Both the position numbers and the translations under genes were made by a program. The notes under the pieces were generated by a model, which was given only the letters and a program-made list of their open reading frames with translations, was not told the origin of the DNA and did no database searches. From contig JBITNC010000002.1 in the NCBI GenBank assembly GCA_050084985.1, forward strand, positions 15,500,001-15,564,000: a DNA stretch of 64,000 bases, read 5' to 3'. The stretch is from Nageia nagi. Taxonomy: Eukaryota > Pinophyta. This document shows, in pieces, positions 1-10,912 of the stretch (the stretch's first letter is position 1; each line of letters opens with the position of its first letter).

Positions 1-890
1 CTCAAATTTTGGAGCTAAAGGGGGGAAACTTGCAAATGTAGTTGCACATGGAGTGGTAGCTGAAAATAAAACTTGGTTGTAGCATATCAGATATCATCAC
101 TTATTTTTCTAAGCATGAAAGTATTGACATATCATTATATGGAGTGTGATTTTTTTAAATTTGAGGACTTCAAAGTTGTTTGTGAAGGGTGTAGCTCTTA
201 GGAAGCATGTTAGGAAGAGCTTTCCTAAAGGAAAAGCATAAAGGGCCTCATACCCACTTCATTCAATTCATTATAGCATTTGTGGGCCAATGCAAATTAG
301 ATTTTGGGTTAGAATTCCTACTTTCTCACCCTCATTGATGTTTTTTCAAGAATGTGTCAGGTCTTCTTTCTCAAGCATAACGATGAAGCATTTCAGCATT
401 TCAAAGATTTCAAGAATTCCATAAAGAATCAATGTGATTTTAAGATTAAATATTTTAGAACTAACTATGGTGAATAGTTTCTCACTAATAAATTCCTCAA
501 GTTTTTCATGGATCATGGGATTAATAACTCACTGTTACCTACACCCCACAACAAAATGGAGTAACAAAAAGGAAAAATTGGACTATTGTGGAGATGGTTA
601 GAAGCATATTACAAACAAAGTATTTGATAAATATGTATTATGTTGACATTATTAGCATAACACAATATATTTTTAATAAAATTAGAAAAAGTTTGAATTT
701 AAAAATATGCTTTGTTATGAAGTTAATAATACTCCTCCTTAAGAGTAACTTCATTAACAATTATACCATATTACTAAGCTCTAGAAATGTAGAGAGGAAT
801 GTACACTTCCCAAAGGAACTTGTAAACTTCCTTTTCAAAGTAATAATTGTGTTTTTACTCATGCAAAAGTAATCAACATTGTAACAATGT
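1..890 (+). pseudogene. Ty1/copia integrase fragment, decayed
   Basis: This is the remnant of a copia-type polyprotein read in several frames with many stops. Around 170-300 one can read a CEGC-like segment followed by GKHVRKSFPKGKA and then ICGPMQ, which matches the zinc-binding end and the first-aspartate region of copia integrase. At 430-560 FKIKYFRTNYGE and a degenerate PQQNGV-type segment follow, i.e. the second-aspartate and catalytic-glutamate regions. The left part runs off the window and no LTR is recognised on the right. It is not a member of the A/C/E/G group by wording, and nothing in it can still be translated. The family call is fairly safe; the exact borders are not. Confidence 0.6.
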
Positions 891-1072
891 AACTAGGTTG
901 CTTAATCAAACAATACTTCTTCCATACATTAATGGTGTTAAGAAAGAAGAAATTCACACCAATAACAACCAAATAGGAAGGAGATTGTGTTAAAAATGGC
1001 ATTATCACACTCATAAATGATGATATCCAAGATATCTATATGATCAAATAGCATCCTCAATAACTTGAATAT

Positions 1073-1460
1073 GGAGAAAGTTTACAAACCTTTCACTCCA
1101 ACAAGGATATCAACAAATGTACACAAACCAAAAAATTTGATGATAAATTTTCTATCCAATCAAAAATGTGCATAATCATCCAAATTTGGAGAAAATTTAC
1201 AAACTTTCACTCCAACAAGGATATCAACCAATGTGCACAAACCAAAAATTTTGAGGATCAATTTTCTATCTAATCAAAAAATGTGCACAATTATCCAAAT
1301 TTGGAGAAAGTTTACAAAATTTCACTCCAACAAGGATATCAACCAATATGCATAAACCAAATAAATTTGAAGATCAATTTTCTATCAAAAATTGTGCACA
1401 ACTATTCAAGTTTGGAGAAATTGTATAAACTTTCCACTCCAACAAGGATGTAAAAAATCA
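1073..1460. repeat. 115-bp tandem repeat, about 3.5 copies
   Basis: Units start at 1073, 1188, 1303 and 1414, giving spacings of 115, 115 and 111 bases. Each begins with ggagaaa and contains actccaacaaggatatcaa and a gtgcacaa segment. The copies differ by scattered substitutions. It may be part of a retroelement leader or 3' region, but no link could be shown. Confidence 0.8.
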
Positions 1461-1477
1461 AAAGGTTTTAATATACA

Positions 1478-1668
1478 TTTTTCATCCAACCAAAGATAAA
1501 AAATGAATGTGCACAATCATAAAGTTTTAACAAATTTTAATTTCAAATAATATGCACATCCAAACACAATAAATTTTTCATCCAACTAAGGATAAAAATG
1601 TGCACAATCATAAAGTTTGAATAAATTTTAATTCCAAATAATGTGTTCATATAAACTCAATAACTTTA
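1478..1668. repeat. 96-bp tandem repeat, two copies
   Basis: Two units starting at 1478 and 1574 share tttttcatccaac, tgtgcacaatcataaagttt and a following aattttaat stretch. The gtgcacaatca core is also found in the 115-bp repeat just upstream, so the two arrays may share an origin. Confidence 0.7.
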
Positions 1669-1715
1669 AAATTTAACTAACCAATCAAAATGGAATAATT
1701 TTCTCAAAAACCCAC

Positions 1716-2260
1716 TTTGCAATTTGATCAAAGAGACATGATGTAATTGAAGGATTCCATAACCAATATCACTTATGCCTACTCTAACAAATTAACACTC
1801 AAATTACTTTCAAAGTAATAATGAATCAATCACATAAGGAGAGACAAAATATATAGTGGTTACTCTCTAAAAACGTACTCCACTTTAAAGCTAGGAAATC
1901 TCTATTAACCTCCCATAGCTATTTATAATTACAATGCACTATACTAACTCTCCTTTATACTAAATTCCATACTCTAAACTTCTTTAATTTCTCCTACCAA
2001 TAGGGTCCTTATATAATACTCAAAGTTAACCCTAGGTGGTTAGTAAACTTAACCATTTATGGTTAAATAACCATGAGTTTACAATATAGAATTAATAATC
2101 ACATGTGCATTTACTTATACCATGGACCTACATGTACCCCATTATAAAATTTTGTGAGGTTTCACATTTTCTTATATGGATAATCCATTTATTAACATAA
2201 GTTGGATTATTCCATATTATTACATATGAGAAAATTTACCCTTCTAATTAGGGTATTACA
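1716..2260 (-). mobile_element. Possible LTR of an antisense retrotransposon
   Basis: Read on the minus strand the segment starts tgtaataccc, a common LTR start, has a TATAAATA-like box near 1920-1927, and could end in ctttgatca at 1716. It directly follows, on the minus strand, an RNase H fragment, as a 3' LTR would. No second LTR and no polypurine tract were found, so the call is tentative. Confidence 0.3.
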
Positions 2261-2261
2261 A

Positions 2262-2400
2262 CTTGTTTCTTATAAATAGAAATTTCAACATTCCAAGCTA
2301 CATTATAATTCCAAAACTTTGTCTTTGAATGATAAGAAAGGTTCTTTGCCAAAAAAATAGCACTTTGACTATCACAATTTATTTTTATAGCTCCCTATAA
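2262..2400 (-). pseudogene. Ty1/copia RNase H fragment
   Basis: On the minus strand the reading frame shows INCDSQSAIFLAKNLSYHSK, the standard copia RNase H segment with its catalytic aspartate followed by the LAKN and HSKTK region. Only about 45 residues remain, and no reverse transcriptase is visible upstream. The fragment lies against the possible LTR at 1716-2260. The family assignment is secure from the motif. Confidence 0.65.
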
Positions 2401-2880
2401 GAATCCACTATCAACACATAGCCTAAAAGAAAATGTTGATGCCTTGCAAGCAAAATTAAATGCAAATAAGGAAGAGATAACTAAATTGAAAATACTCTAG
2501 AATTTAATTTCTTTTTCCTCTAGATGGAATTACAAATTTAACATAGCTTGGGCTTCATATTGAACCTAAGTAACAATTTTTAACATGGAGCATTTTGCAT
2601 CAAGGATTACCTATTGGACATTGCCTCATACATCTAGGAATTATTACTTATATATTTTATGGTCAATTTGAAGATTTTCTTTATCTTTTCTATAACTATC
2701 ATCAGGCCAACCTTTCCTAGGAACAGCTTCTCTCTTTTTCATACCCTTTATACAAAGTCAATTTGCATGGCCTCATGTTGTTATAGATGACCCTGTAGAC
2801 TTCTCTAATAATATTTTTGTTATGCGAAACATTTTTAAATTCAACACCCTTTTCCATTTATGAAAAACCCTAATTCATGT
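2401..2880. other. AT-rich stretch without recognisable gene
   Basis: No open frame of note, no LTR ends and no repeat were recognised here. It separates the RNase H scrap from copy 1 of the kinase-region duplication. Confidence 0.5.
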
Positions 2881-2949
2881 GATCTTTTCCCAATAGCCTA
2901 TTTCAATCACCTTTTCTATTACTAATAAGCACTCTATTTTTTATGTTTC

Positions 2950-3597
2950 CTAGTTATAGATTTTTTGGAACCTAATATTGCATTAAGGTAATGCCTTGTG
3001 TACTATGAGCAAAGTTCAATATAATTCTACTCATAATCACTCTTCTTCTAGTTCTCTCTCTAGTAACATTCCTCGAACTTGAGCTCATCATTTGACTATA
3101 GAATGTCATTAGTCCTAAGCTCGACCTCCATGTCAAAAATGCCTCAATGTTGGAGGGAGTTCTTCATATCATTATGGCTAGGATGTTCATCAAGAATCCT
3201 CTAAACATATTCTTGGGTGAGACAATACAGTCACAATTAATCATCCTACAAAAGATCATCTTATTGAGGTTGGAGCTCTTGAGGCCAATGAATTCAATGA
3301 TTAGAGGTGGAATTTCCCTGTCTCCTTTGATAATGGTTGGCATTATAATGATAAGGAAGATAACTTCTATCTTGACCCCCCAACCCCCCAATTGGAATGT
3401 GTAACATTGATGCTTTATGTTCTACCTACTTTTTAGGCACAATGTAGTTGTTTTGATGTATGACTAGACTTATGCTTGTTAGGTAGTTACCTAATATTTT
3501 TTGGTTAGTGTACTTTTTTAGGGTATGCTAATTCCACTTGCTTCATTTTGTATGGTTTAGCTTTTTAGTATAAATTAAATTTTCTATTAAGAAAAAA
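2950..3597 (+). mobile_element. Possible 3' end of a non-LTR (LINE-like) element, copy 1
   Basis: The segment ends in tataaattaaattttctattaag followed by an A-run, a tail style common in plant LINEs, and has remnants of a reading frame closing in PPNWNV before an AT-rich tail. The same segment is present at 35531-36238, so it predates the duplication. No reverse transcriptase motif is visible, so the call rests on the tail only. Confidence 0.3.
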
Positions 3598-3837
3598 AAC
3601 TCTACAAATGCTAATGTGTTAGAAAGAGAAATAAAAACCTTGTAATTTCATAAAATATTACTCCTATTAAAGGAAATCATACCCTCGAAATAGCATGCAT
3701 AAAATATTTTTATTCATAAATTTATAAGAACCCTTTTTGTAATACATTTTTTTATAAAACTATTTTACCAAAAATTAACATAAAGGTAATAAAAGGTAAA
3801 GTATATTAATGTTTAAGATAGAACAATCAATTGTAGT

Positions 3838-3940
3838 AGGCCATTGTATAGTATTTATATATCATAGTAAGAATCGAACATGAGACACAAAGCCTAAAAA
3901 AAGCAACACATGACCAACTCAACCAACAATTTACAATGAT
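3838..3940 (-). mobile_element. tRNA-related SINE remnant
   Basis: On the minus strand an A-box-like ggttgagttggtca (3911-3927) is followed about 35 bases on by a B-box-like tgttcgattctta (3868-3880). This is the internal promoter layout of a tRNA-derived SINE. It lies within the roughly 370 bases present in copy 1 but missing from copy 2. A related unit is at 40285-40440. Confidence 0.5.
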
Positions 3941-4178
3941 TATCATCTTCATATTCAAAACTTGTGTAAGAAGAGTCCAAACACATCATTTTGGTTGATT
4001 TCTCAAATTCCACAAGGCATATAAAGATGACAGATACATATTTCTTTTTACCAAAATCTAAAGTAGTATAAAGATGATAGATTCGTATTTATGCTTTCAC
4101 ATTACTGAGAAGCCTTTGTAATGGATGATGATAATTATTTGGCAAAGAACATAAGGTCCATTATCATAAATTCATGCA

Positions 4179-5017
4179 TTATTTATCTTGGTATTTGATT
4201 GGTCTAGAAAAAGAGTCATCCAATTTGAGAAGCACTTCACTTGTTTGATGTTTGGGTGGATGGGTCTAAATTTTCCCCTCCAACATATGCATAACCTTAG
4301 CCATGCTTAGCCTCACATCCTCATCTTCCTCAATGCATAATAGTTGTACAATAATACATCTTCTAACCTCTTCCATGTTGGCATTTTTTGTTATCCTTGC
4401 ATCCACACTACCCTCTATTGATGCACTCTCCTTATCTAGTTGAGTTGCAACCCATGTGGTAAAGAATAACCAGTTGGATTCCTTCACATTCATGTCTAGA
4501 TTCATGCACCCTGAAATTATTTCCAACACCATCTTCCCAAAACTATATACATTAGCCTTCAAAGTGATAGGGATGTCAATGATCCATTCTGGAGCCAAGT
4601 ACCCTCTTATTCCTCATGTAGTTATTAGTACTATATTTAAATCTATTTCCAATATTTTTGTTAGCCCAAAATTAGCTACCTTTGGGCACAAGTTCTCATC
4701 TAGGAGAATTTTGTTGGGCTTAATATCATAATAAATGATGTGATCTTTGCATTTATTATGTAGATAAACCAATCATCTTACGATACCCAGAGCTATCTAA
4801 AATTCGATCTTCTAATCCAATTCAAAAGAAAGCTTGATACTAAATAAGAAGGAGCTAAGAGAACCATTTGACACATACTCATAAACCAGTAGTATTCTAG
4901 AACCCTCATAGCAAAATCCCCAAAGCCTCACTAAGTTCACATGGTGAATGTTTTCGATGGTGCTGATTTTCACATGGATTTCTTATCTACTTATGGGGAG
5001 CAGTCTTCTCTTGCCTT
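4179..5017 (-). pseudogene. G-type lectin receptor kinase pseudogene (3' kinase part only)
   Basis: This is the broken tandem copy of the intact kinase at 36443-38854, corresponding to about residues 528-803 of that protein. The longest surviving frame (4266-4598) keeps APEW, DVYSFGK-like (here NVYSFGK), SGxxNLD and the conserved C-lobe, with the last 25 or so residues still readable beyond a stop at 4264-4266 down to a terminal stop at 4179-4181. Upstream, a stop interrupts the activation segment just before GIRGYLAPEW, the catalytic-loop HCD is changed to YYD, and the glutamate of KPEN is lost. The glycine loop, catalytic lysine, transmembrane and lectin parts are absent: homology stops at about 5017. 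It cannot make an active kinase. Confidence 0.88.
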
Positions 5018-5568
5018 GAAAGGATTAATAGGGACATGATATCTAAATATGAATACTTTCTATTTCCTTTAGTTGTCTCTTCCTCATGTTTATATTATGG
5101 CTAACACTACTGTATCTTATCATTCCTCTATTATGTTTAATGTTAAATTGAAAATTATTTGAGATCGCTCCCTCCCTTTGCAATTCTATGTAAACATCTC
5201 ATTTCTACATAGCCCTATTGATGCACCTTGTAGAGTTTGTAACTTTGGATCTTGATATCATTTTGAGCCCATTCTTTTTAAATCACATAGAATTTAAATA
5301 TCTACAAAATTGTAATGTCTCCCATGGGAGACAATTTTGAGGCCTAAAATATTTTTTGTACAGCTTAAATTTCACTTTTACTTTTAGTTCTATCTTTAGG
5401 TTCTATTTTTAGAATAATTGCATGTGTTAAAACCATGTGCTAAAACTATGTACTAAAATCATGTGCAAAAGTCATGTGGTATTACTTGTATTTTAACCTA
5501 TTTAAAGGCTAAAAACTTAATGAAAAAGAGGGTGGATTTTTGAGTTACATCATGAGATCTTTTCCTAA
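5018..5568. other. Spacer between the two duplication copies
   Basis: AT-rich sequence of unknown origin. A short internal repeat of the type aaaaccatgtgctaaaactatgta occurs around 5430-5480. No coding frame or element end was recognised. Confidence 0.5.
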
Positions 5569-5588
5569 TAGCCTATTTCAACCACCTT

Positions 5589-5593
5589 TTCTA
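5589..5593. repeat. Target-site duplication of E, left copy (ttcta)
   Basis: ttcta directly precedes the tgttgga LTR start and recurs directly after the 3' LTR at 35526-35530. Confidence 0.85.
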
Positions 5594-6077
5594 TGTTGGA
5601 ATTTATAATGCATAATTGTAAGGTCTCTCCATTTAAATTCACTAATACTTAAAAATATCCTTAAATACCTTTTAAGTATTTGTGAATAAGATAATTTAAC
5701 TTTTCCTACACTCCATCTCATGAGCATGCTCCTTAGGTAAAAGGGTGAAGCATGTCATGACATTATACATTGGTTAAAAGGATGATTTAAGGGAGGATTT
5801 TTCCCTATAAATAAAAGGCCTCCCCTCTTGGTGATTCACTCAATCTTGAAGAAAAGTTATGCTCTAAGTTTGATTGGAGAAGTGAGGAAGAAATCTTGTT
5901 GTAAGAGAGTGTTCTTTGAGAATAAGAAGATATTAGATTAGTGGATGTACTCTCCTCCATGAAAAGAACCACTTTATATATTTGGTGTCCATTTTGTGAG
6001 ATTTCCATTGTGTTTATGCTCTATTTTATATTATTTTAGAGATATTTCATATAATATTAGGCAATTAGGGATTAAAA
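5594..6077 (+). repeat. 5' LTR of element E, 3' end truncated
   Basis: It begins tgttggaat and aligns to the 3' LTR at 35023-35525 through caattagggattaa. The last 20 or so bases and the primer binding site are lost in the deletion that joins it to reverse transcriptase. A tataaataa box lies near 5800. Confidence 0.85.
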
Positions 6078-6083
6078 TATTTC

Positions 6084-7262
6084 ACATAGATGTGGAAATA
6101 TACATGAATCAACCTAAAGGATTTATTATTGAAGGAAAATAGTCCTTTGTTTACAAGCTAAAGAAGTCCTATTATGGACTCAAGCAAGCACCTAGAGCTT
6201 CGTATAAAATAATTTTAGGATACTTTGCAAACATTGGGTTCTCTAAGTGCTTCTTCCATATAGATCCATATGTGTAAATTAGGTACAAGACTTGGTCTTA
6301 ATTCTTCTCTATGTAGATGATCTTTTGATCAGAGGAAATAATGATGAAATCATCCAAGAGTGTATATCCAAAATTAAGGCAACATTTGAAATGATTGATC
6401 TTGGTCTCTTGCACTACTACCTTGGTATGCAATCATACCAATACAAGGATTGTACTTACCTTAGTCGATCCAAGTATATCTTAGATATATTACAAAAATT
6501 TAGAATGGAAGAGTGCAAATATGTTGTAATCCCAATCTCTCCTAGAATCACTCTAACTCTTAGCTTCAACTCTTAGTTGGCATATGCTACATCTTATAGG
6601 TAATTAATTCACAATATTCTTTATTTGATTCTTTAGGCCAAATATTTCCTTTATAGTAAATCTTATGTTATGATTTATGCAAAAATTGTATGTTGAACAT
6701 CTCAATGTTGTTAAGCAAATCTTAAGGTATTTGTTAGAAACAAAATATCTTGCTCTCAAGTATTCCAAGTTGCCCTCATTTGTTCTCTTAGGGTACTCAA
6801 ATTATAACTATTAGAGAGATAAATATGATAAGAAATCAACCTATGGTTATATCATTATCATTGTTTCAAGTGTTATCTTTTGGGATTTTGAGAAGTAGCC
6901 TACTATTGCTCTCTCCATAATAGAGGTAGAATATCAAATCATGTCAATTGTGTCCTAGGAAGCTATTTGTTTCAGGTATCCTCTGAAAGAAATTGGGTAT
7001 GAGGAAGCTCACTCATCCCAAATTTATTCAAATAATCAATTAGCTATTGCTTTGGCAAAAATCTTATTTTCCATCAAAGAATAAAACATGTTAAAATCCA
7101 AGCATATTTTAACATATAGAAGGTTTTGGATGGTATCCTACAATCATAGTATTATCCATCAATCCTAAACTCCATTTATTTTTGCACCAAACCCTTTCTT
7201 GCAACTTAATTCTGCAAGCTCGTGGAATCTATTAGGTTGGTGAAGTTACCCTCAAGGAGGAT
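6084..7262 (+). pseudogene. Element E reverse transcriptase and RNase H remnant
   Basis: The remnant starts within reverse transcriptase at a DVEIYMNQPKGF-like segment, continues with YGLKQAPRA, and has the catalytic LLYVDDLLI in a short open frame at 6292-6576 that also holds LLHYYLGMQ. RNase H follows, with degenerate versions of the EAEY and DNQxAI motifs around 6920-7050, and the polyprotein end with LGW in place of LGLVKLP near 7230. Many stops interrupt it. It resembles the polyproteins of A, C and G closely. The upstream two thirds of the polyprotein are deleted. Confidence 0.85.
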
Positions 7263-7458
7263 TGAAGGTTGAATTCATATTTATGATGACAACTTCATCT
7301 CTAGGAGGATTTTTTGTTTGTATAGTGTTGATCTTTTTGTGTATGCCTTCGTGGTTAATTCGCTCTATGTGAGGAACTATTTGTGTATTTTCTAGCATAT
7401 GATGGCTTTTGCTAGCACTATTTTAGTTATCCATATGTGGGAAACTTGTATATGCTTT
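7263..7458 (+). other. 3' non-coding region of E, first part
   Basis: It contains one degenerate copy of the hairpin unit seen as an array in A (cgtggttaattcgctctatg near 7350) and a ttatccatatgtg segment. It is cut by the insertion of C at 7458 and resumes at 34492. Confidence 0.7.
7454..7458. repeat. Target-site duplication of C, left copy (gcttt)
   Basis: gcttt precedes the LTR start tgttggaatg at 7459 and is repeated at 34487-34491, directly after the 3' LTR of C. Confidence 0.82.
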
Positions 7459-7955
7459 TGTTGGAATGTAAAATGCATTATTCTAAAGGTTTTGTAATAA
7501 TATTCTATGTAAGTTCACTAATACTTGAAGGTATCATTTGATACCTTAAGTATTTAAGTGAATATGATAATGTGACTTGTCTTACACTCCATGTCATGAG
7601 CATACCCCTTGGGTAAAAGGGAGTTGCATATCATGCCTTTGTACATTGGGTAAAAGGGTGATCCAAAGAGGGATTTTGGCCTATAAATAGAAGGCTCCCT
7701 CTTTGTGATCATATACCAATTTATGAAGTAAAGTTATTATAGAAGATAGTATTTAGGAGATGAGAATAGGAGGATTGTAAGAGTTCATATTGGTGAATGA
7801 AGTGAGATCTAGTTAGTGGATATACTCCTAGTTGGAGGAACCACTTACGTCTTGTGTTATGTTATGAGATTGCTTTGTGAGTTATTTAGATGTGTTTGTG
7901 AGCTTTCAAGAGATCTTGATTGTTTAGAAAGTTATATGTTAGTGTTAATTCCTTG
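7459..7955 (+). repeat. 5' LTR of element C
   Basis: Starts tgttggaatg, carries a TATAAATA box at 7682-7689 and ends in ttaattcctt. It is nearly the same subfamily as the LTRs of G. The expected tggtatcagagcca primer site after the end is replaced by a short duplicated ccttggttt...gactcatc stretch. Confidence 0.88.
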
Positions 7956-8358
7956 GTTTGAAGACTCATCCTTGGTTTGGAGACTCATCTTCAACTTGGA
8001 GGTTCTCCATCCTATTCATCATCTTTGAAGGTTTACTCTTCTTATGAAGTAAAAGCATTTCAAGGTATATTTTCTTTCCTTTATTTTGGAATATATTTCA
8101 AATAATACTAACATTGATCAAGTAACATGTTAGTTGTAATTGCTTAAGAAGAAGCAATATGTTGATATTTTTTTTCTATACACTAAGAATTATTTAATGT
8201 TAGTTCTAGTTTATTTGATTTGTAATTTTTTTTGCTATACTAACATAGTCTATGTTAGAAAAAGATTTGTTAAAATCTTTTTTTTTTAAAATAAGAGTGA
8301 TATTACTAGTATATTGTTAATATTGCTAGTTTTTTTTTGTTAAAAATGCTAACCTCTT

Positions 8359-8361
<3 letters not shown>

Positions 8362-8402
<41 letters not shown>
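8362..8402. repeat. (AT)n microsatellite
   Basis: About 20 perfect AT repeats in the AT-rich part of the C leader. Equivalent AT tracts sit in the leaders of A (near 25690-25712) and G (61139-61218). Confidence 0.95.
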
Positions 8403-8404
<2 letters not shown>

Positions 8405-10135
8405 AAACATTTTATTTAAGTATGTACAAGTTGAATTTTTTTTTGGGGCAGTTCTTTTGTAAGCCTAGACCTTTGAAGCTAGCTTGGTTTGCCTCCAATG
8501 TTAGAATTTTTTTTCAAAGCCATGGATTTTTCATTCTAATCATAATAGTTAAGCATAGTAGAGAAAGAAGCTTGGGGTTTGTTGTTGGTTATGCCACACT
8601 TGACAGCATCAATCACCTCCTCTGTTGCCCTTTGTTGTTAACTATGCTACACTCGATAGCATCTGTTGCCTCTTTTGCATAATAGTTGAGCTATATCCTC
8701 ATTTTTCCCAAAAACCTCAACATTATAGTTACAAAGAAGTAGATTGGAAGTAGAATAATTATGACCATATATTTACTATGAACTCTTCACTCACCTTCAC
8801 TCATAGCCCCCATAGAACAAAAAAAACTTCCCACATCTATTGAGAGGACCTTATGGCCATTAACTATTGGTTACTCCTCTCTATTGGTCGTGAACTCTCT
8901 CTCTCTCCCTCCACCTTACTTGGTTTCTCCTCTATGCATGGTGCCTCACTCCTCATGCATGTAGACCCTTCTTCCTCCACCTGGCCACTCTCCTCTCACA
9001 TGATCGATGCACCCCCCTTCACAACACCTCTTGCCCTCATATAACCCTCTCTTGCCCTCGCATGGTATTTCTTTATTAGCCACTTGGTCCCTCTTATTTT
9101 TTATCTCTTTAACCCTCTTTAGCCTTTTTTTTTTAAGTTCTACCACACCATTTAATTTTTTTTGGGGTAGATGACCTTTTCTCTCCTGCCAAACAATATT
9201 TATTACAAAGTTTTGGATGTTCATATGCCTACCTTTTTTCTCTTGAATGGTTATCCTCCATATTTAATTCTTTGACTTGATGTAGAGTAAGTATAAAGCA
9301 AATGATGGAGTATTTATTTCCTTGTTTACTTGAGATTAATTTTTAAAGGTATTTTGTTTACATGCAAACAAAGTTCTTGATAGACCATCATTTGCAACAT
9401 TAAATTTAGTACTTAAGGTAAAAAAAAAAATTTGAATTTGAGTAAGCTTCAACTTTAAAAATATATTAAATGCCATTCCTTTAAGTGCATGACTTCCTTC
9501 TCCATTTAATGAAGATTAAATGATGATTACTTGTTTAAAATAAAAGCATTGAATGGAGATTTTTTTAAGCATGATGCTTTCTTTTTTTTAGGCTTGGCAA
9601 TTTTTTTTTTTAAGATGTTATGCCTAGAATAACAAAAGTAATATTTTACTTAAATATTTTTTTTAGTAACTCTTAGAGGCAATTCTTTTATATAGAACTA
9701 AAATTTTTGCCTTGGATCAATTTTTGAAGAGTGGCAATCTTTTCACTTATGATAAAATATGCATTTATTGAAGGGATCATTTTTTAAGTAAAAAAGGCAG
9801 AATATATAGGAGTTTCTTTACTTAATTTTTTTTTATCCTTTATGCTTAGAATATTTATCTCTTGGAACTTAATGGAATAATGCATGATGACTTAAATTTT
9901 TTAAGTTATGGAATAATGCATGCTTCTTATTTTTTTAGAGTTAAATGATTCATGCTTCTTACTTAATTTTTTAAGTTAAATAATGTATGCCTATTACTTA
10001 TTTTGTTTTAGTTATGGAATGATGCATGCTTATTACTTAAATTTTCCAAGTTATGATTTTTTACTTTCTTATGCAAAGTTAATGGACTTATGCAAATAAG
10101 AAATGATGTAAAGATGTCTTTTAGGTGTTGGTAAA

Positions 10136-10690
10136 CAAAATCCATTGGACTCTTAAGGTTCCAAGTTGCAAATGGATGATGTTTTCATTTATGCTCTTTT
10201 ACTTCATTTATTGTATTTTGATTTATTTGCTTATGCAAATAAAAATGCAGACATGGAAATGAGCAACCCCCTAAAATGAACACATCCGTACATACATTTT
10301 GCAACATGACTTGTTTGAGGAGCCATGATATGAGGATAGGCATATTAGAGCCTTTAAGTTTGATGATCCAAATGATAAAAAATATGTATTTCTCAATTGC
10401 CCTTAAGTCCTTTGTTGGTTTGGACATTACTCCAATAGGTGGATAGGCATGTGTGTAGTGATACCATATGTTTATACGTACATTCAAGGATTATCTTGAT
10501 AGCCTAGGAGGACAACTTGAAACCTAATCAAGATTAATAATTTGGCTAATCCAATAAATATCATAACCTTGAAAAATAGTAGGTTCTTCTCCTTGTGAGA
10601 AAGTATAATACTGATCAAGGTCAAATAGTTGAAGATTGATAGTACTTGGGCTCCTCTTGTGCGGGCATCCAAGTAAAGGCCTAATTTTAG
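10136..10690 (+). other. Conserved leader block, copy in C
   Basis: Matches 27412-27965 in A and, inverted, 58895-59455 in G. Shared landmarks are tccattggactc, acatgacttgtttg, aggtggataggcatgtgtg, gtagtgataccat, ttctccttgtgaga and aggcctaatt. No shared reading frame was seen, so conservation seems to be at nucleotide level. Confidence 0.7.
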
Positions 10691-10912
10691 ATAAAAAAAA
10701 ACAAGCCTCAACGATGTCACTTTACATCTAAGGTTCTAAGTGATGACAAATGTATTTGGGTACATGGGTTGTATATTCTTTAAGTTGTAAAACATTTGCA
10801 ATTATGAAACAATTCATGCATATCTTTATTATAATCTACTTGGATTAAAACTTATCATGTAATATTATTTTGAAACACATGCTTATTATTTATTCACATT
10901 CTTGTGTAGCAA

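Larger units (their letters stand above)
2881..5017. repeat. Tandem duplication copy 1 (kinase 3' region plus downstream flank)
   Basis: The segment aligns by eye, in the same order and orientation, with 5569-5593 joined to 35531-37270. Shared landmarks are gatcttttcc...agcctatttca at the left edge, gcactctattttttatg, tgtgtactatgagcaaagtt, the ccccccaattggaatgtgtaac segment, an A-run, and then the 3' half of the kinase coding region. Copy 1 has about 370 extra bases (3771-4140) and lacks the large retrotransposon nest of copy 2. The target site ttcta is uninterrupted at 2914-2918. Confidence 0.85.
7956..10912 (+). other. Leader region of C
   Basis: About 3 kb of non-coding leader, ordered as in A and G: an AT-rich part with (AT)n, a distinct CT-rich module (about 8440-9250), a T-rich part, then a conserved non-coding block (10136-10690) just before gag. 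The short open frames in it have no recognisable product. Confidence 0.7.

Noticed and set aside
5594-7955. A short complete element with LTRs at 5594 and 7459
   Set aside because: The two LTRs belong to different subfamilies. The LTR at 5594 matches that at 35023 and shares the TSD ttcta with it; the LTR at 7459 matches 33989 with TSD gcttt.
8853-9224. Small frames on both strands in the leader of C
   Set aside because: CT-rich low-complexity sequence gives long frames by chance; no motif and no conservation with A or G.
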